Shown: positions 27,596 through 36,645, counted from the stretch's first letter. The stretch is 64,000 nt of DNA from CBDFMR01 sp965249765 (GCA_965249765.1 CBDFMR010000005.1:2108001-2172000), one strand, 5' to 3'. Numbers and translations: made by a program. The notes: a model not told the origin generated them from the sequence alone.

Positions 27596-27840
27596 CTATG
27601 ACGCCGATAAGACATTTATATAATGTTGATTATGAGTAATAGACATAATAAGTGCAGGATCCATATCTCTTACTTGTTGATGTAACCAGTTTTTTAAGTC
27701 AGGCACAGTTTCAAAGATCTGATTTTTAAATTTTGACTTAATATATTGCAATTTCTTCACAAGGATTTAGTTCAGGAGAGCATGGAGAGATTTTTGACCA
27801 AGAATCAGGACATTACCTGTAAACAAAATCCAATAACAAC
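27596..27840 (-). pseudogene. IS630-like transposase remnant
   Basis: Not an intact frame. On the minus strand, SPCSPELNPCEE (near 27770) matches the SPELNPIE motif of IS630/DDE_3 transposases, which holds the last catalytic Glu. After a one-base shift the sequence continues YIKSKFKNQIFETVPDL and NWLHQQVRDMDP to a TAG at 27596-27598. Only the last roughly 80 residues remain; upstream sequence is scrambled by stops. The other end of the element and its terminal repeats were not found. Confidence 0.75.
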
Positions 27841-27844
27841 ATTA

Positions 27845-28285
27845 TCAACTACCACCGCGATCCTCATAGGGCAAGACCACTCCTTCTTCACAGTAGTTCT
27901 TTAGGCAGAGAAGATACATGACCCAGCAATAGTTACTGACCCTAAAGTGTTTGTTGGCTTCTTTCCAGCCTTCATGACGAAATGAAACTTCACAACCACC
28001 CTCTACAGGACTGATGTCAAAAGAAATATTGGTCCTTCGCCAATCTTCATCAGCTATAGTCATTTGATAGGTAATATGGGACTTTGGTTGATAAACAGTA
28101 ATCTCAGCAGCCCAGTCATACTCTTCAGCATAATACAGACGCATCTCTTTTCCTATTTTAGAAACACCAGACGATTTCACTGTCCACCAACTTTGAAGTC
28201 CATTTGCAGTAGCAACTGCTTCAAAAATTGTGGGAGCAGGTGCCTTGATGAAGAAGTCATACTGTAGCCATAATTGGTGGTTTAT
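27845..28285 (-). pseudogene. START/AHSA1-like (SRPBCC) protein, start codon lost
   Basis: The conserved SRPBCC frame is open from ATA 28285-28283 and reads NHQLWLQYDFFIKAPAPTIF, then VATANGLQSWWTVKSSG, to a stop at 27845 (about 146 residues), the usual length for this family. It has no ATG/GTG/TTG at the expected place. The site overlaps the upstream gene stop as GCATAAAC; a single G there would give the common ATGA stop/start overlap. An internal GTG at 28180 would lose the first strand and helix. Ligand is unknown. It lies between an IS630 remnant and a hydratase operon. Confidence 0.6.
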
Positions 28286-29055
28286 GCTTTAACTGAAAAA
28301 CTCACTTTTCCGAGCGCTTCTATTTCTGCTACTACGGAATCACCGGTATTTAGATAAACTGCCGGCGTTGCGGCACCTGCCAACAAGATTTCTCCTTTTC
28401 TAATTACATGTCCATACTTTGTAGCTAGGCGTGAGGCATTTGTGAGCGACTCCCACGGGTTGCCCATGATGGCCTTAGATGAGCCTTGATGAACTGTATC
28501 TCCATTTATGACGAGTTTGATATCTAAGTCAGATATGTTTGTTTCGGCAGGGAATTGATCACCAAGAACATACCCTGCTGAGCTGCAATTGTCGGCCACA
28601 ACATCTTCAAGGCTAAACTTAAAATTTTGATACCGCGAATCAATGATCTCAATTGATGCAGAAACCGCTGAGACATATTTTGGTGCTTCCTCTAGTGAAA
28701 GTTCTCGATCTATGTCCTCACCTATGAAAAAACAAATCTCAGGCTCAGCACGTGGATGAATAAAGTTGCTTTTCACTACTTCGTCCCCATTACTTATAGC
28801 CATATCTTCCGTCAACAATCCCCATATGAGGTCATGCACTCCCATTTGTTCCATCTTGGCTTTACTTGTAAACCCCATCTTTGTCCCTACAAGTTTCTTG
28901 CCTAGATCCGTGCGCCTTTTAATCAATTCACGTTGAATGTCATAGGATATATCGAGATCAAAGCTATGCTTGACCGAGAGCTGACTTACAGGCTGTTGTG
29001 TGGTTGCGGCTATGTGAAGAATGTCTGCTAGAGTTTTAGTATTTATACTGGTCAT
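28282..29055 (-). CDS. 2-keto-4-pentenoate hydratase/4-oxalocrotonate decarboxylase family protein
   Basis: A 257-residue member of the MhpD/DmpE/DmpH branch of the fumarylacetoacetate hydrolase superfamily, which hydrates 2-oxopent-4-enoate or decarboxylates 4-oxalocrotonate in meta-cleavage pathways. Motifs include LVGTKMGFTSKAKMEQMGV, the metal-ligand region HPRAEPEICFFIG, SIEIIDSRYQNF and a C-terminal LAGAATPAV. The ATG overlaps the RES toxin stop (ATGA), so it is coupled to the toxin-antitoxin genes. A paralogue lies at 30.5-31.3 kb. No ring-cleavage dioxygenase is in the window, so the substrate is open. Confidence 0.8.
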   Translation of the reverse strand: MTSINTKTLADILHIAATTQQPVSQLSVKHSFDLDISYDIQRELIKRRTDLGKKLVGTKMGFTSKAKMEQMGVHDLIWGLLTEDMAISNGDEVVKSNFIHPRAEPEICFFIGEDIDRELSLEEAPKYVSAVSASIEIIDSRYQNFKFSLEDVVADNCSSAGYVLGDQFPAETNISDLDIKLVINGDTVHQGSSKAIMGNPWESLTNASRLATKYGHVIRKGEILLAGAATPAVYLNTGDSVVAEIEALGKVSFSVKA

Positions 29056-29519
29056 TTCTGTGCCTTAAAGATTCTGTTGTCAAAGGTAAATGGTGAAACA
29101 TTGATAATCTTAACTAGTTCAAACAATTTATTCCTAGGGTTAATCAAATAGTTGTAATCGCCCATGGTTACTGCCGATGGTACTTTGAGTATCAGTGCTT
29201 TATTTTCATCAATGAATTTATCGCCGATCAACTGTGTTTGTCTCTTCTCCGGGAAGATATTCCAGTCATGGTTTAACACGTCAGAGTGAATAATTTGCGT
29301 GGGTGCGGTATCAGGAATGTGAATTGTGATCATCATGTAATTCAAGGGAAGATTGCCATAGGCAACCTGGACCGCAATTTCTGCCATGGCAAGAGATCTA
29401 TTGGCAGATGAATAAATGATTTCTACTCCTTGAGAATTCCATCGGCCTCCCTGGATAGCGGCACCTTTACCTGACAAAGAATGTGCATATTTTTCTTTAC
29501 TTAATCGAAATACCTCCAT
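29052..29519 (-). CDS. RES-domain toxin
   Basis: A 155-residue RES-domain protein. Characterised RES toxins attack NAD+ or ADP-ribosylate a host target. Visible motifs are the Arg-containing GRWNSQGVEIIYSSANRSLAMAE block and the later AVTMGDYNYLINP region with the family's Asn and small residues. It starts at the stop of the Xre-type antitoxin and its own stop overlaps the ATG of the hydratase gene. Confidence 0.85.
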   Translation of the reverse strand: MEVFRLSKEKYAHSLSGKGAAIQGGRWNSQGVEIIYSSANRSLAMAEIAVQVAYGNLPLNYMMITIHIPDTAPTQIIHSDVLNHDWNIFPEKRQTQLIGDKFIDENKALILKVPSAVTMGDYNYLINPRNKLFELVKIINVSPFTFDNRIFKAQK

Positions 29520-30013
29520 TAGGCAAGTATGCCGTGCTCGATCCTGACCAATTGTATAAGGATCAATTTTATACCATACGAATCATACAGCAAATCCGTA
29601 GGCTTATGTCCTCCGATAGCGAAATTAGGTGCCTTTAGCCAGGCAATAAAACGCTCTTTATCGCCAAAGACGTCGAGTCCCTTTAAGATAACTTCTGTGA
29701 TCTCAAGAATTTTCTCAGAATGGATGGGTTTAAATATACGACCTTCCTTCTTGTAGCGCTGTAAGGATTTGATGGAGAGACCTAGCAACTCAGACCATTC
29801 TGCATCGATTAATGGTAAAAGATCTTTCAACTCTTGAAAATAGGAATAGGGAAGACCATGTTTTATAACGGATGTCATGAGCAGCCTATCTGTAAACACA
29901 TGATCATAATCTGACAATGTGGAAATGCTACTTGGGTAATATGCTATGGCAGGGTCTTTCAGGACATTTAATAGTGCATCCTCTATGTCATACTGTGTTT
30001 TTCTTTTATCCAT
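29519..30013 (-). CDS. Xre/MbcA/ParS-type antitoxin (DUF2384)
   Basis: A 164-residue antitoxin. The middle (about 85-115) is a helix-turn-helix-like region with LLGLSIKSLQRYKKEGR, and the C-terminal domain (VFGDKERFIAWLKAPNFAIGG) is the toxin-binding DUF2384 part, which recalls the substrate-mimicking insert of RES antitoxins. It is the first gene of the RES-Xre pair. A perfect GTCATATGAC palindrome lies just upstream. Confidence 0.85.
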   Translation of the reverse strand: MDKRKTQYDIEDALLNVLKDPAIAYYPSSISTLSDYDHVFTDRLLMTSVIKHGLPYSYFQELKDLLPLIDAEWSELLGLSIKSLQRYKKEGRIFKPIHSEKILEITEVILKGLDVFGDKERFIAWLKAPNFAIGGHKPTDLLYDSYGIKLILIQLVRIEHGILA

Positions 30014-30018
30014 GGATG

Positions 30019-30028
30019 GTCATATGAC
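30019..30028. promoter_or_regulatory. Palindrome GTCATATGAC, operator candidate
   Basis: A perfect 10-base palindrome 5 bases upstream of the Xre antitoxin ATG. Such antitoxins repress their own operon, so this is a plausible binding site. No standard -7 box was seen beside it. Confidence 0.35.
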
Positions 30029-30175
30029 TATAATATACGACAATTGACGAGTAATAGCAATTAATCCTGCACTTTAAAATTGATAATAATAGATTTCTAT
30101 TAATATTTCGGTGCACCTCTTTCCAAAGAGAATTAGATATAAGGTTGTGTATAAGAAATTGCACATGATGCGCTA

Positions 30176-30448
30176 GCTCCTAGGGAGCGATATGTCTATA
30201 GTCATTATCATGTTTTGAATAACAAAAACCGCAGAGCGGTGACACCCTTCTCGATTTAACGTATGTGTCGCTCCGATGGAGCTTTTCAATATCATTTTAA
30301 TTTGTTATTGACATGTCGCAGCTATACTGTAGTTCGGTCATAAGTTAACTGTAGAACCTTAGCTATATGCAAGAAACCTGAGGTGCGGCGCACCGTTATC
30401 TTTATAGTTATAATATAACCGCATGATAGATAAGAGGTGCAGCGCACC
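30176..30448. repeat. Cluster of five 5-3-5 REP-like mini-hairpins
   Basis: Five units with a 5-base stem and 3-base loop: GCTCCTAGGGAGC (30176-30188), ACCGCAGAGCGGT (30228-30240), GCTCCGATGGAGC (30270-30282), GGTGCGGCGCACC (30382-30394) and GGTGCAGCGCACC (30436-30448). The last two share flanks (GAGGTGC...GCACCGT). The geometry is that of REP elements spread by REP-associated tyrosine transposases; no such transposase is in the window. Confidence 0.7.
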
Positions 30449-30535
30449 GTAACGATTTTTAATAACAGGGTTGAGTCTGCACTTCTCCCCAATGACATAC
30501 AATCTGGTGTAGAGAACCGATAAACCCATCTAATG

Positions 30536-31327
30536 CTATACTACATATACTTCCACTTCTCCTAGACCTTCTATCTTGGCTATAATGTGATCACCGGCAA
30601 TAATATCGGTCATTGGACCCAAGGCACCTGACATAACAATATCCCCAGAAGACAGAGGAGTGCCAAAGTCAGATAGTTTTTGCGCCAGCCACTGCAGTGA
30701 GATGAGAGGAGAACCCATGCAATCCGAACTGGTTCCAGAAGAGATAAGTGTACCGTTTTTGTACATCTCCATCCAACAATTTACTAGGTCCATTTCCTTT
30801 AGTTTCACCTCCATTGATCCTAGTACAAAATGATTAGCGGATGCATTGTCGGCGATGGTATCGACTATGGATATGTCCCAGTCTTTCACTCTGCTACCAG
30901 CTATTTCAATAGATACCCGAGCATGATCGATTGATGTGATGACTTCTTCCATGGAAATATTGTCGCCATTTAGGTCATCCTTAAGAGTGAATGCTATTTC
31001 AGCTTCAGCTTTGGGCTGCATTAAAAGGGACATGGATATTTCTCCACCATTCTCTATAAGCATATCATCAAATAGAACGCCAAAATCGGGTTGATCAACA
31101 CCGAGCTGTGCTTGGACAGCCTCGGATGTAAGTCCTATTTTTCTACCGATGATGTGATTGCCACTCTTGATTCGTCTACTAGTGATCTCCTCTTGAATAC
31201 GGTATGCTAGGTTGACATCTAGGTCATCAAGTAGGTTTCTTATAGGGTCACAAGTAATCTTGTCTGCCTCTGCTTGACATAAAATGTCAGCTATATGGTT
31301 GATCAGTTTGTGGTCTTGCTCTGACAT
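30536..31327 (-). CDS. 2-keto-4-pentenoate hydratase family protein, paralogue
   Basis: A 263-residue homologue of the protein at 28.3-29.1 kb. It has IIGRKIGLTSEAVQAQLGV, the ligand region QPKAEAEIAFTL, SIEIAGSRVKDWD and a C-terminal VMSGALGPM. The pairing of hydratase and decarboxylase paralogues in meta-cleavage operons suggests that one is DmpE-like and the other DmpH-like, but I cannot tell which. It starts 3 bases after the stop of an upstream membrane protein gene. Confidence 0.78.
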   Translation of the reverse strand: MSEQDHKLINHIADILCQAEADKITCDPIRNLLDDLDVNLAYRIQEEITSRRIKSGNHIIGRKIGLTSEAVQAQLGVDQPDFGVLFDDMLIENGGEISMSLLMQPKAEAEIAFTLKDDLNGDNISMEEVITSIDHARVSIEIAGSRVKDWDISIVDTIADNASANHFVLGSMEVKLKEMDLVNCWMEMYKNGTLISSGTSSDCMGSPLISLQWLAQKLSDFGTPLSSGDIVMSGALGPMTDIIAGDHIIAKIEGLGEVEVYVV

Positions 31328-31329
31328 AG

Positions 31330-32175
31330 CTAAGATTTTGAATCAATAAAATGATGTATACTCGATAAATTGATGACCTTGATCGCAATCCTTAGTATGA
31401 GCAGTACCTGACCTGTTATAAATATTAAGATCCATGTCAATGAACTGCTGATGACATGGGAGAATATATAGTATACCGACAGTGCAACGACTGCATTGAT
31501 GATAAAAAGTAAGAGAGCACTCCTAAAGTTCTTGAAAATGAAATTCAATGCCTCCTTGAAATTTCGAAACAAGTATCTATGCTCGTTTTTCACAGTAAAG
31601 ACCTTGACGTAATCGTGGTACATATCTACCATGAAAATTACGATCAGCGTCAGTGGAATAAAAATCTTCCACCTTCTTACATACACATCATCGTTTTCTA
31701 CATTAAAGATGTTGAGCTCTGCAGAATTATATATGAGCCATAAAATAAATAGAAGGATGAGTAAAAGCAGTAAGAAGTAGAAGGTGATTCTTATCATTTT
31801 ACTAAATAGTAGGGATGATTCCGATATGAAAGAATGACTTTTATCACGACTCAGTATAACACTACTGATAATTCCTCCCATGAGAAATATCATCATAAGG
31901 AGAAACAGTATGATCACATACCAACTCTGGCTCGTCCACGCATCGATTGATAATCCGAAATGTCTCATAAACTCAGTGAATAGTGTATAGTCCCGGTTTC
32001 CTTGTAGTTGAGTATATAGAAGAGAATCCCCAATATTATCTTTAACCAACGAATTCAATGGAAGAGCAATAACCAAGGCAAAGACAAGATTGACCAGATA
32101 CAATCCTAGGATCATTCGTTTGTGAATATTTAGAACATCACTTACGGCTGTGATATATGATTTCAGAGCACCCAT
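31330..32175 (-). CDS. Multi-pass membrane protein, unknown
   Basis: A 281-residue protein with about six predicted membrane segments (near 22-42, 86-108, 128-150, 175-190, 220-238 and 243-265). Charged stretches between segments and an N-terminal amphipathic region recall Bacteroidota membrane proteins annotated as hypothetical beside peptidases. No catalytic motif seen. It starts at the stop of the M1 peptidase gene, so the two are probably co-translated. Confidence 0.6.
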   Translation of the reverse strand: MGALKSYITAVSDVLNIHKRMILGLYLVNLVFALVIALPLNSLVKDNIGDSLLYTQLQGNRDYTLFTEFMRHFGLSIDAWTSQSWYVIILFLLMMIFLMGGIISSVILSRDKSHSFISESSLLFSKMIRITFYFLLLLLILLFILWLIYNSAELNIFNVENDDVYVRRWKIFIPLTLIVIFMVDMYHDYVKVFTVKNEHRYLFRNFKEALNFIFKNFRSALLLFIINAVVALSVYYIFSHVISSSLTWILIFITGQVLLILRIAIKVINLSSIHHFIDSKS

Positions 32176-34175
32176 TAAATCAATGTTGAGATTCCTTCCA
32201 TGAACATTTGAATGCTCGTAGTAACCTTGCTTAGTATTGATTTTAGACTGGATGACTCTTTTGCTACCGTCTTGCTGTTATTAAACCAGTTATGATCCAG
32301 GTCATTTATGTAAGAAGGGTCGACTTGTGCTGATATAATCCTGTTGGCATTTTTATAATTAAACTCTGTACTTCTCTCTTTTCCATCCCAATGTTCAACC
32401 ACTTCATCGCCGTTGTCAAATATGATCAAGACTTTTGAGGGTATAATAACTTCTCCCAGACGATGCAGGACTACTTTTGATCTATAAAGATCATCTTGTA
32501 AATTCTCTTTATCAAATGGAACACAATCATCTTCGTTTTCTACGAAACCTACGGGAGCGTACTTCTGTCTATTGCTGATACTCACTACAGCATAGTCACA
32601 CATATCTGACCCAAAAAGAGCCGATGAAAAAAACCAATCCAGATTCTTTCCCAGAATCGGTGAATCCAGATCTGATGCCGTTTCATTGAAAGCATCTATA
32701 AAGTCCTGCTCACCGGGATGTTTGAATTTCCATTTCTCAAAATACGACTTCATTGCTTTGTCAAATGGCTTCCTGCCCATAAGACCATCAAGGGTGTTGA
32801 GCACCATGGCTGTCTTGTTGTAAGCTATCGTTCCATAACCACCATGGACAAACTCTCGCGCCATCATTGTGTTGTTGCCTATCTTGGGATTGTCCTCAGA
32901 TAAATGCTCGACGCGATTGTATTCCTTGTTACCAATTTTTACCCCCCAAAAGTCAATAAAGGAAGTATTACTTGAGAACAGTGAATCGAGTATTCTGCTC
33001 TCATAATACGATGTGATGCCCTCATCCATCCATGGGTCTTCTTGCTCGTTGGTGCCTATCATCTGCTGGAAGTACTGATGGATAAATTCATGAACAAGCA
33101 AGGTCTCAGGTGATCTAATTCCTTCAGGAAAGAAATTGAAACTTAGAGATGAAACTAGGTTGGGATATTCCATGCCACCAGTAAAGAGTCCGTGAATCGG
33201 AGGATCAACCATCGTAAATGTAGAGTAGGGGTAATCTCCAACGTGATCAGTCATGTATTGAAGAGCAAACTTGATGGTCTTAAAATATCTTTCTTTAAAG
33301 TGACTGTGATTTTGGTAGGTTAGAAGTTTTAAATGAACATCATTCCATGTATCTGTGTGAACTTTGAAATGAGGCGATGTTGTCCATGTAAAGTCGATGA
33401 CGTCATTGGCAAAGAATCTCTCTATCTTTCTGTCTCCCTTTACAGAAGAAGACAACAATTTTCCACTGGCTCCTACGGTGTATTCTTTGGGAACATTTAG
33501 AGTGACATCATGATCCCCATATTCTCCATAATATTCTCCTGATGAGTGATATTGATGACAGCTCCATCTGGTCTCTGTGGCATTTCGCACTCCTAGGTAT
33601 TCAAGAACACCAATCTTAGGGTACCATTGTGCCATAAAATAGTAATCCTGGTTGTATCCTGTCCTTGCCATCTTTCTGGCAATTTTGCTTTTCCATTTAT
33701 AGGAGACTCTTATCGTCTCTCCCGAATCTACGATGTAGGGTAAAGGAATCTTAAGGACAGTCTGATCATCATCATTGCCATCATCCAATGCTATGTATTG
33801 AGACGTTGTGAGTAAGTCATTTTGCTCATCATCAGTTATACTACCAAACTCAATATATCCCCAGTCACATTCCCACGGTAAGCCGCCAAAAACTCCTCCT
33901 CCGAGGGACCTTTCCCGCATGAAAGTAGATTGACTATTCTTGAATGCATTGTAATAGAGATGAAAGTAGAGTTCTTCAATGGGATTAGGAGAATCATTGG
34001 TCCAGATCAAGACGGTATTACATGTCAATGTCTTATCTCCTTCATTAAGAAATATATTCATTTCATAATTGGCTGTCTTCCTGGAGAGAGAATCTCTCGT
34101 TTGCCCTAAGACAGATAAACTCAGGAGCAGATGTAAAATGCATAATAGGATTAGGGCAAGAGACTTTCCTATCAT
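32175..34175 (-). CDS. M1-family zinc metallopeptidase, exported
   Basis: A 666-residue protein with a signal peptide (hydrophobic residues 5-24). An N-terminal beta-rich domain is followed by the gluzincin catalytic domain: GGMEYPNL (exopeptidase motif), zinc site HEFIHQYFQ and, 18 residues later, the Glu ligand in DEGITSYYE. The later GGYGTIAYNKT carries the Tyr expected to stabilise the intermediate. Cuts N-terminal residues from peptides in the periplasm or at the surface. It starts directly after ribB. Confidence 0.85.
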   Translation of the reverse strand: MIGKSLALILLCILHLLLSLSVLGQTRDSLSRKTANYEMNIFLNEGDKTLTCNTVLIWTNDSPNPIEELYFHLYYNAFKNSQSTFMRERSLGGGVFGGLPWECDWGYIEFGSITDDEQNDLLTTSQYIALDDGNDDDQTVLKIPLPYIVDSGETIRVSYKWKSKIARKMARTGYNQDYYFMAQWYPKIGVLEYLGVRNATETRWSCHQYHSSGEYYGEYGDHDVTLNVPKEYTVGASGKLLSSSVKGDRKIERFFANDVIDFTWTTSPHFKVHTDTWNDVHLKLLTYQNHSHFKERYFKTIKFALQYMTDHVGDYPYSTFTMVDPPIHGLFTGGMEYPNLVSSLSFNFFPEGIRSPETLLVHEFIHQYFQQMIGTNEQEDPWMDEGITSYYESRILDSLFSSNTSFIDFWGVKIGNKEYNRVEHLSEDNPKIGNNTMMAREFVHGGYGTIAYNKTAMVLNTLDGLMGRKPFDKAMKSYFEKWKFKHPGEQDFIDAFNETASDLDSPILGKNLDWFFSSALFGSDMCDYAVVSISNRQKYAPVGFVENEDDCVPFDKENLQDDLYRSKVVLHRLGEVIIPSKVLIIFDNGDEVVEHWDGKERSTEFNYKNANRIISAQVDPSYINDLDHNWFNNSKTVAKESSSLKSILSKVTTSIQMFMEGISTLI

Positions 34176-34176
34176 A

Positions 34177-35418
34177 CTAAAGTGGGATGTTCTCTATTAT
34201 CTCAAGACCATATCCTATGAGTCCTATTCTCTTTTTAGGATTATTGGTGAGCAACTTTATCTTTTTAATACCAAGATCATGAAGAATCTGTGCTCCGATC
34301 CCAAAGTCTTTTTGTTGATTCTCATCGCTTCGGTATATAAAGGGATTCAAATCTTCATTGGCAGCACGTTGTTTGTCTAGGGAATCTAAAATCTCATTAA
34401 AGCTGTTAGGCTTGTCTTCACATCGGATCAGTACTAAGGCACCACGTCCTTCGTCATTGATTTTACTTAAGGTGCTTGTGATAAGACTATCAGATGATGG
34501 AAGAATGCTTGCCAACAGGTCACCTGCATTGGAACCTGAGTGTACTCTCGTGAGAACCTCGTCATCATCATTCCATTCTCCTTTCTTGATGACAAGATGA
34601 ATCAGGTCTCTGTTTTTTTCTACAAAGGTCACAAAGTCAAAAGTGCCAAAAGCAGTCTCCAACTTGGTCGATGATTTTCTTTCGACCAGCCTTTCTCGAT
34701 CCATCCTATATACAACCAAATCCTTGATGCTGATGATTTTCACACCAAACTTGTAAGAAATCTTCATCAGATCAGGTAGTCTTGCCATTGACCCATCTTC
34801 TTTGAGTATTTCGACCAAGACACCTGCAGGTTGGAAACCAGCAAGCCTCGCAAGGTCGACGGCAGCTTCCGTGTGACCCACTCTTCGCAACACACCACCA
34901 GGTCTCGCGACCAAAGGAAAAATATGTCCTGGTCGGGAAAAATCACCGGGGCTTACATTAGGATTTGTAAGTGCTCTTATGGTTTTTGCTCTGTCATGTG
35001 TTGAAATCCCAGTAGTGCATCCATCTAGCTTATAGTCGATACTTACTGTAAATGCAGTTTCATGCAAATCGGTATTCTTGTTCACCATCATTTGAAGTCC
35101 CAGATCCTCAGCACGATTCTGTGATATTGGAGAACATATAAGCCCCCTTCCATGGGTTGCCATGAAATTAATAACCTCGGGTGTTACACACTCTGCAGCG
35201 CAAATGAAATCACCCTCGTTTTCTCGATCTTCGTCATCGACAACGATTACGATCTTCCCCTCCTTCATATCTTGGATGGCTTCCGGTATGGAATTCAGTT
35301 CAAACTGATGATCCGTTACGGCTCCGTTTTCTTTATTGCTTTGTGTTTCGATAGCAGTAGTATTAGGTACGCTAAAATAACACTTCGTTACAATAGATGT
35401 TTTAATTTGCTCAGCCAA
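34177..35418 (-). CDS. ribB: 3,4-DHBP synthase with degenerate GTP cyclohydrolase II domain
   Basis: A 413-residue two-domain protein. The N-terminal RibB half makes 3,4-dihydroxy-2-butanone 4-phosphate for riboflavin and is intact: VVDDEDRENEGDFI, THGRGLICSPI, DGCTTGIS, RPGHIFPL and GHTEAAVDLA. The C-terminal RibA half has lost the zinc cysteines: the family ECLTGD...RCDCG block reads SGSNAGDLLAS without Cys, and the RQEGRG motif reads RCEDKP. Later parts (DFGIGAQIL, LTNNPKK) persist. This matches the RibBX-type arrangement known elsewhere. Start is TTG 35418, since TAA precedes it and the first in-frame ATG would cut into the domain. Confidence 0.85.
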   Translation of the reverse strand: MAEQIKTSIVTKCYFSVPNTTAIETQSNKENGAVTDHQFELNSIPEAIQDMKEGKIVIVVDDEDRENEGDFICAAECVTPEVINFMATHGRGLICSPISQNRAEDLGLQMMVNKNTDLHETAFTVSIDYKLDGCTTGISTHDRAKTIRALTNPNVSPGDFSRPGHIFPLVARPGGVLRRVGHTEAAVDLARLAGFQPAGVLVEILKEDGSMARLPDLMKISYKFGVKIISIKDLVVYRMDRERLVERKSSTKLETAFGTFDFVTFVEKNRDLIHLVIKKGEWNDDDEVLTRVHSGSNAGDLLASILPSSDSLITSTLSKINDEGRGALVLIRCEDKPNSFNEILDSLDKQRAANEDLNPFIYRSDENQQKDFGIGAQILHDLGIKKIKLLTNNPKKRIGLIGYGLEIIENIPL

Positions 35419-35479
35419 TTATTCTTATGATCCGATCAATTTGTAATTACTGCGTATCCTTATGTCCATTTATTTCTAA

Positions 35480-36634
35480 ATGATGAACAATATGAGTATT
35501 CATTCCAAGTTGCCCAACGTGGGTACGACGATATTTACAGTGATGTCACAACTTGCAAGTGAGCACAATGCCATAAACCTGGCACAAGGATTTCCAAACT
35601 TTGACTGTGACACTGAACTAAAAGAAAAGGTGGCTCATTATATGAACATTGGAAAGAATCAATATGTGCCTATGGCCGGGGTGCCAGAGTTGAGACAGGC
35701 AATTAGTAATAAGATTAATTCAATCTATAATAGACAGTTGGATGTTGATTCTGAGATTACAGTAACCGCTGGAGCTACACAGGCGATTATGACAGCTATC
35801 CTTGCATTGGTAAAAAAGGGAGATGAGGTGATAATATTTGAGCCAGCGTACGATTGCTACTTGCCATCTATAGAGTTAGTTGGGGCTCGTGCAGTTCCAT
35901 ATCAACTAAAGGCACCTGATTTTAAAATCGACTGGGTCGAATGTAGAGCGCTTGTTACAGATAAAACAAGGATGATTATCATCAACACTCCACATAATCC
36001 CACAGGTCAGGTCTTGTCAAGTGAGGATATGAGATTTCTGAATGAGATGACTGAAAATACAGATACCATTATTCTCAGTGATGAGGTCTATGAGCATATC
36101 ATATTTGATGGACTACGACATGAAAGTGTGCTCTATTATGAAGAACTCTATAAACGTAGTCTTGTTGTTTTTTCTTTTGGCAAGACTTTTCATAATACTG
36201 GATGGAAGACAGGCTATGCCGTAGGTCCTGATTATCTGATGAAGGAGTTTAAAAAGGTACATCAGTTCAATGTCTTTAGTGTCAATTCTTTTGTTCAGTA
36301 TGGACTTGCAGATTATTTAAAATCAGAAGAGAAATATAATGTATTACCTGCGTTTTATCAGGCCAAACGCGATTGCTTTGAGGAGGCAATGTCTGCGTCT
36401 TCACTGAGGCCATTGAAATGTGAGGGCACCTATTTTCAGCTTTATGATTACTCGAGTGTCAGCGATGAAAATGACATGGACTTTGCCAGAAGGCTGACTC
36501 AGGATTATGGAGTGGCCGTGATTCCTATTTCGGTATTCTACCATGACAGATATGATAACAAGGTGGTAAGGTTTTGTTTTGCCAAGACAGAGGATGTTTT
36601 GCAAGAAGCGGGACAAAGGCTTGCTAGTTTGTAG
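35480..36634 (+). CDS. PLP aminotransferase, class I/II (methionine/kynurenine type)
   Basis: A 384-residue fold-type I aminotransferase related to YbdL and kynurenine aminotransferases, which transaminate methionine, aromatic amino acids or kynurenine. Signatures: INLAQGFPNFD, TAGATQAIM, NTPHNPTGQVL, DEVYEHI and the PLP lysine in SFGKTFHNTGWKTGY. Start is ATG 35480, or one of the nearby Mets. Divergent from ribB. Confidence 0.85.
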   Translation: MMNNMSIHSKLPNVGTTIFTVMSQLASEHNAINLAQGFPNFDCDTELKEKVAHYMNIGKNQYVPMAGVPELRQAISNKINSIYNRQLDVDSEITVTAGATQAIMTAILALVKKGDEVIIFEPAYDCYLPSIELVGARAVPYQLKAPDFKIDWVECRALVTDKTRMIIINTPHNPTGQVLSSEDMRFLNEMTENTDTIILSDEVYEHIIFDGLRHESVLYYEELYKRSLVVFSFGKTFHNTGWKTGYAVGPDYLMKEFKKVHQFNVFSVNSFVQYGLADYLKSEEKYNVLPAFYQAKRDCFEEAMSASSLRPLKCEGTYFQLYDYSSVSDENDMDFARRLTQDYGVAVIPISVFYHDRYDNKVVRFCFAKTEDVLQEAGQRLASL

Positions 36635-36645
36635 ATTTGTAGTTC

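Larger units (their letters stand above)
30014..30535. other. 522-base intergenic region with REP-like hairpins
   Basis: No open frame of interest. It holds a palindrome near the antitoxin start (30019-30028) and five 13-base mini-hairpins between 30176 and 30448, listed separately. It separates the two hydratase paralogues' operons. Confidence 0.7.
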
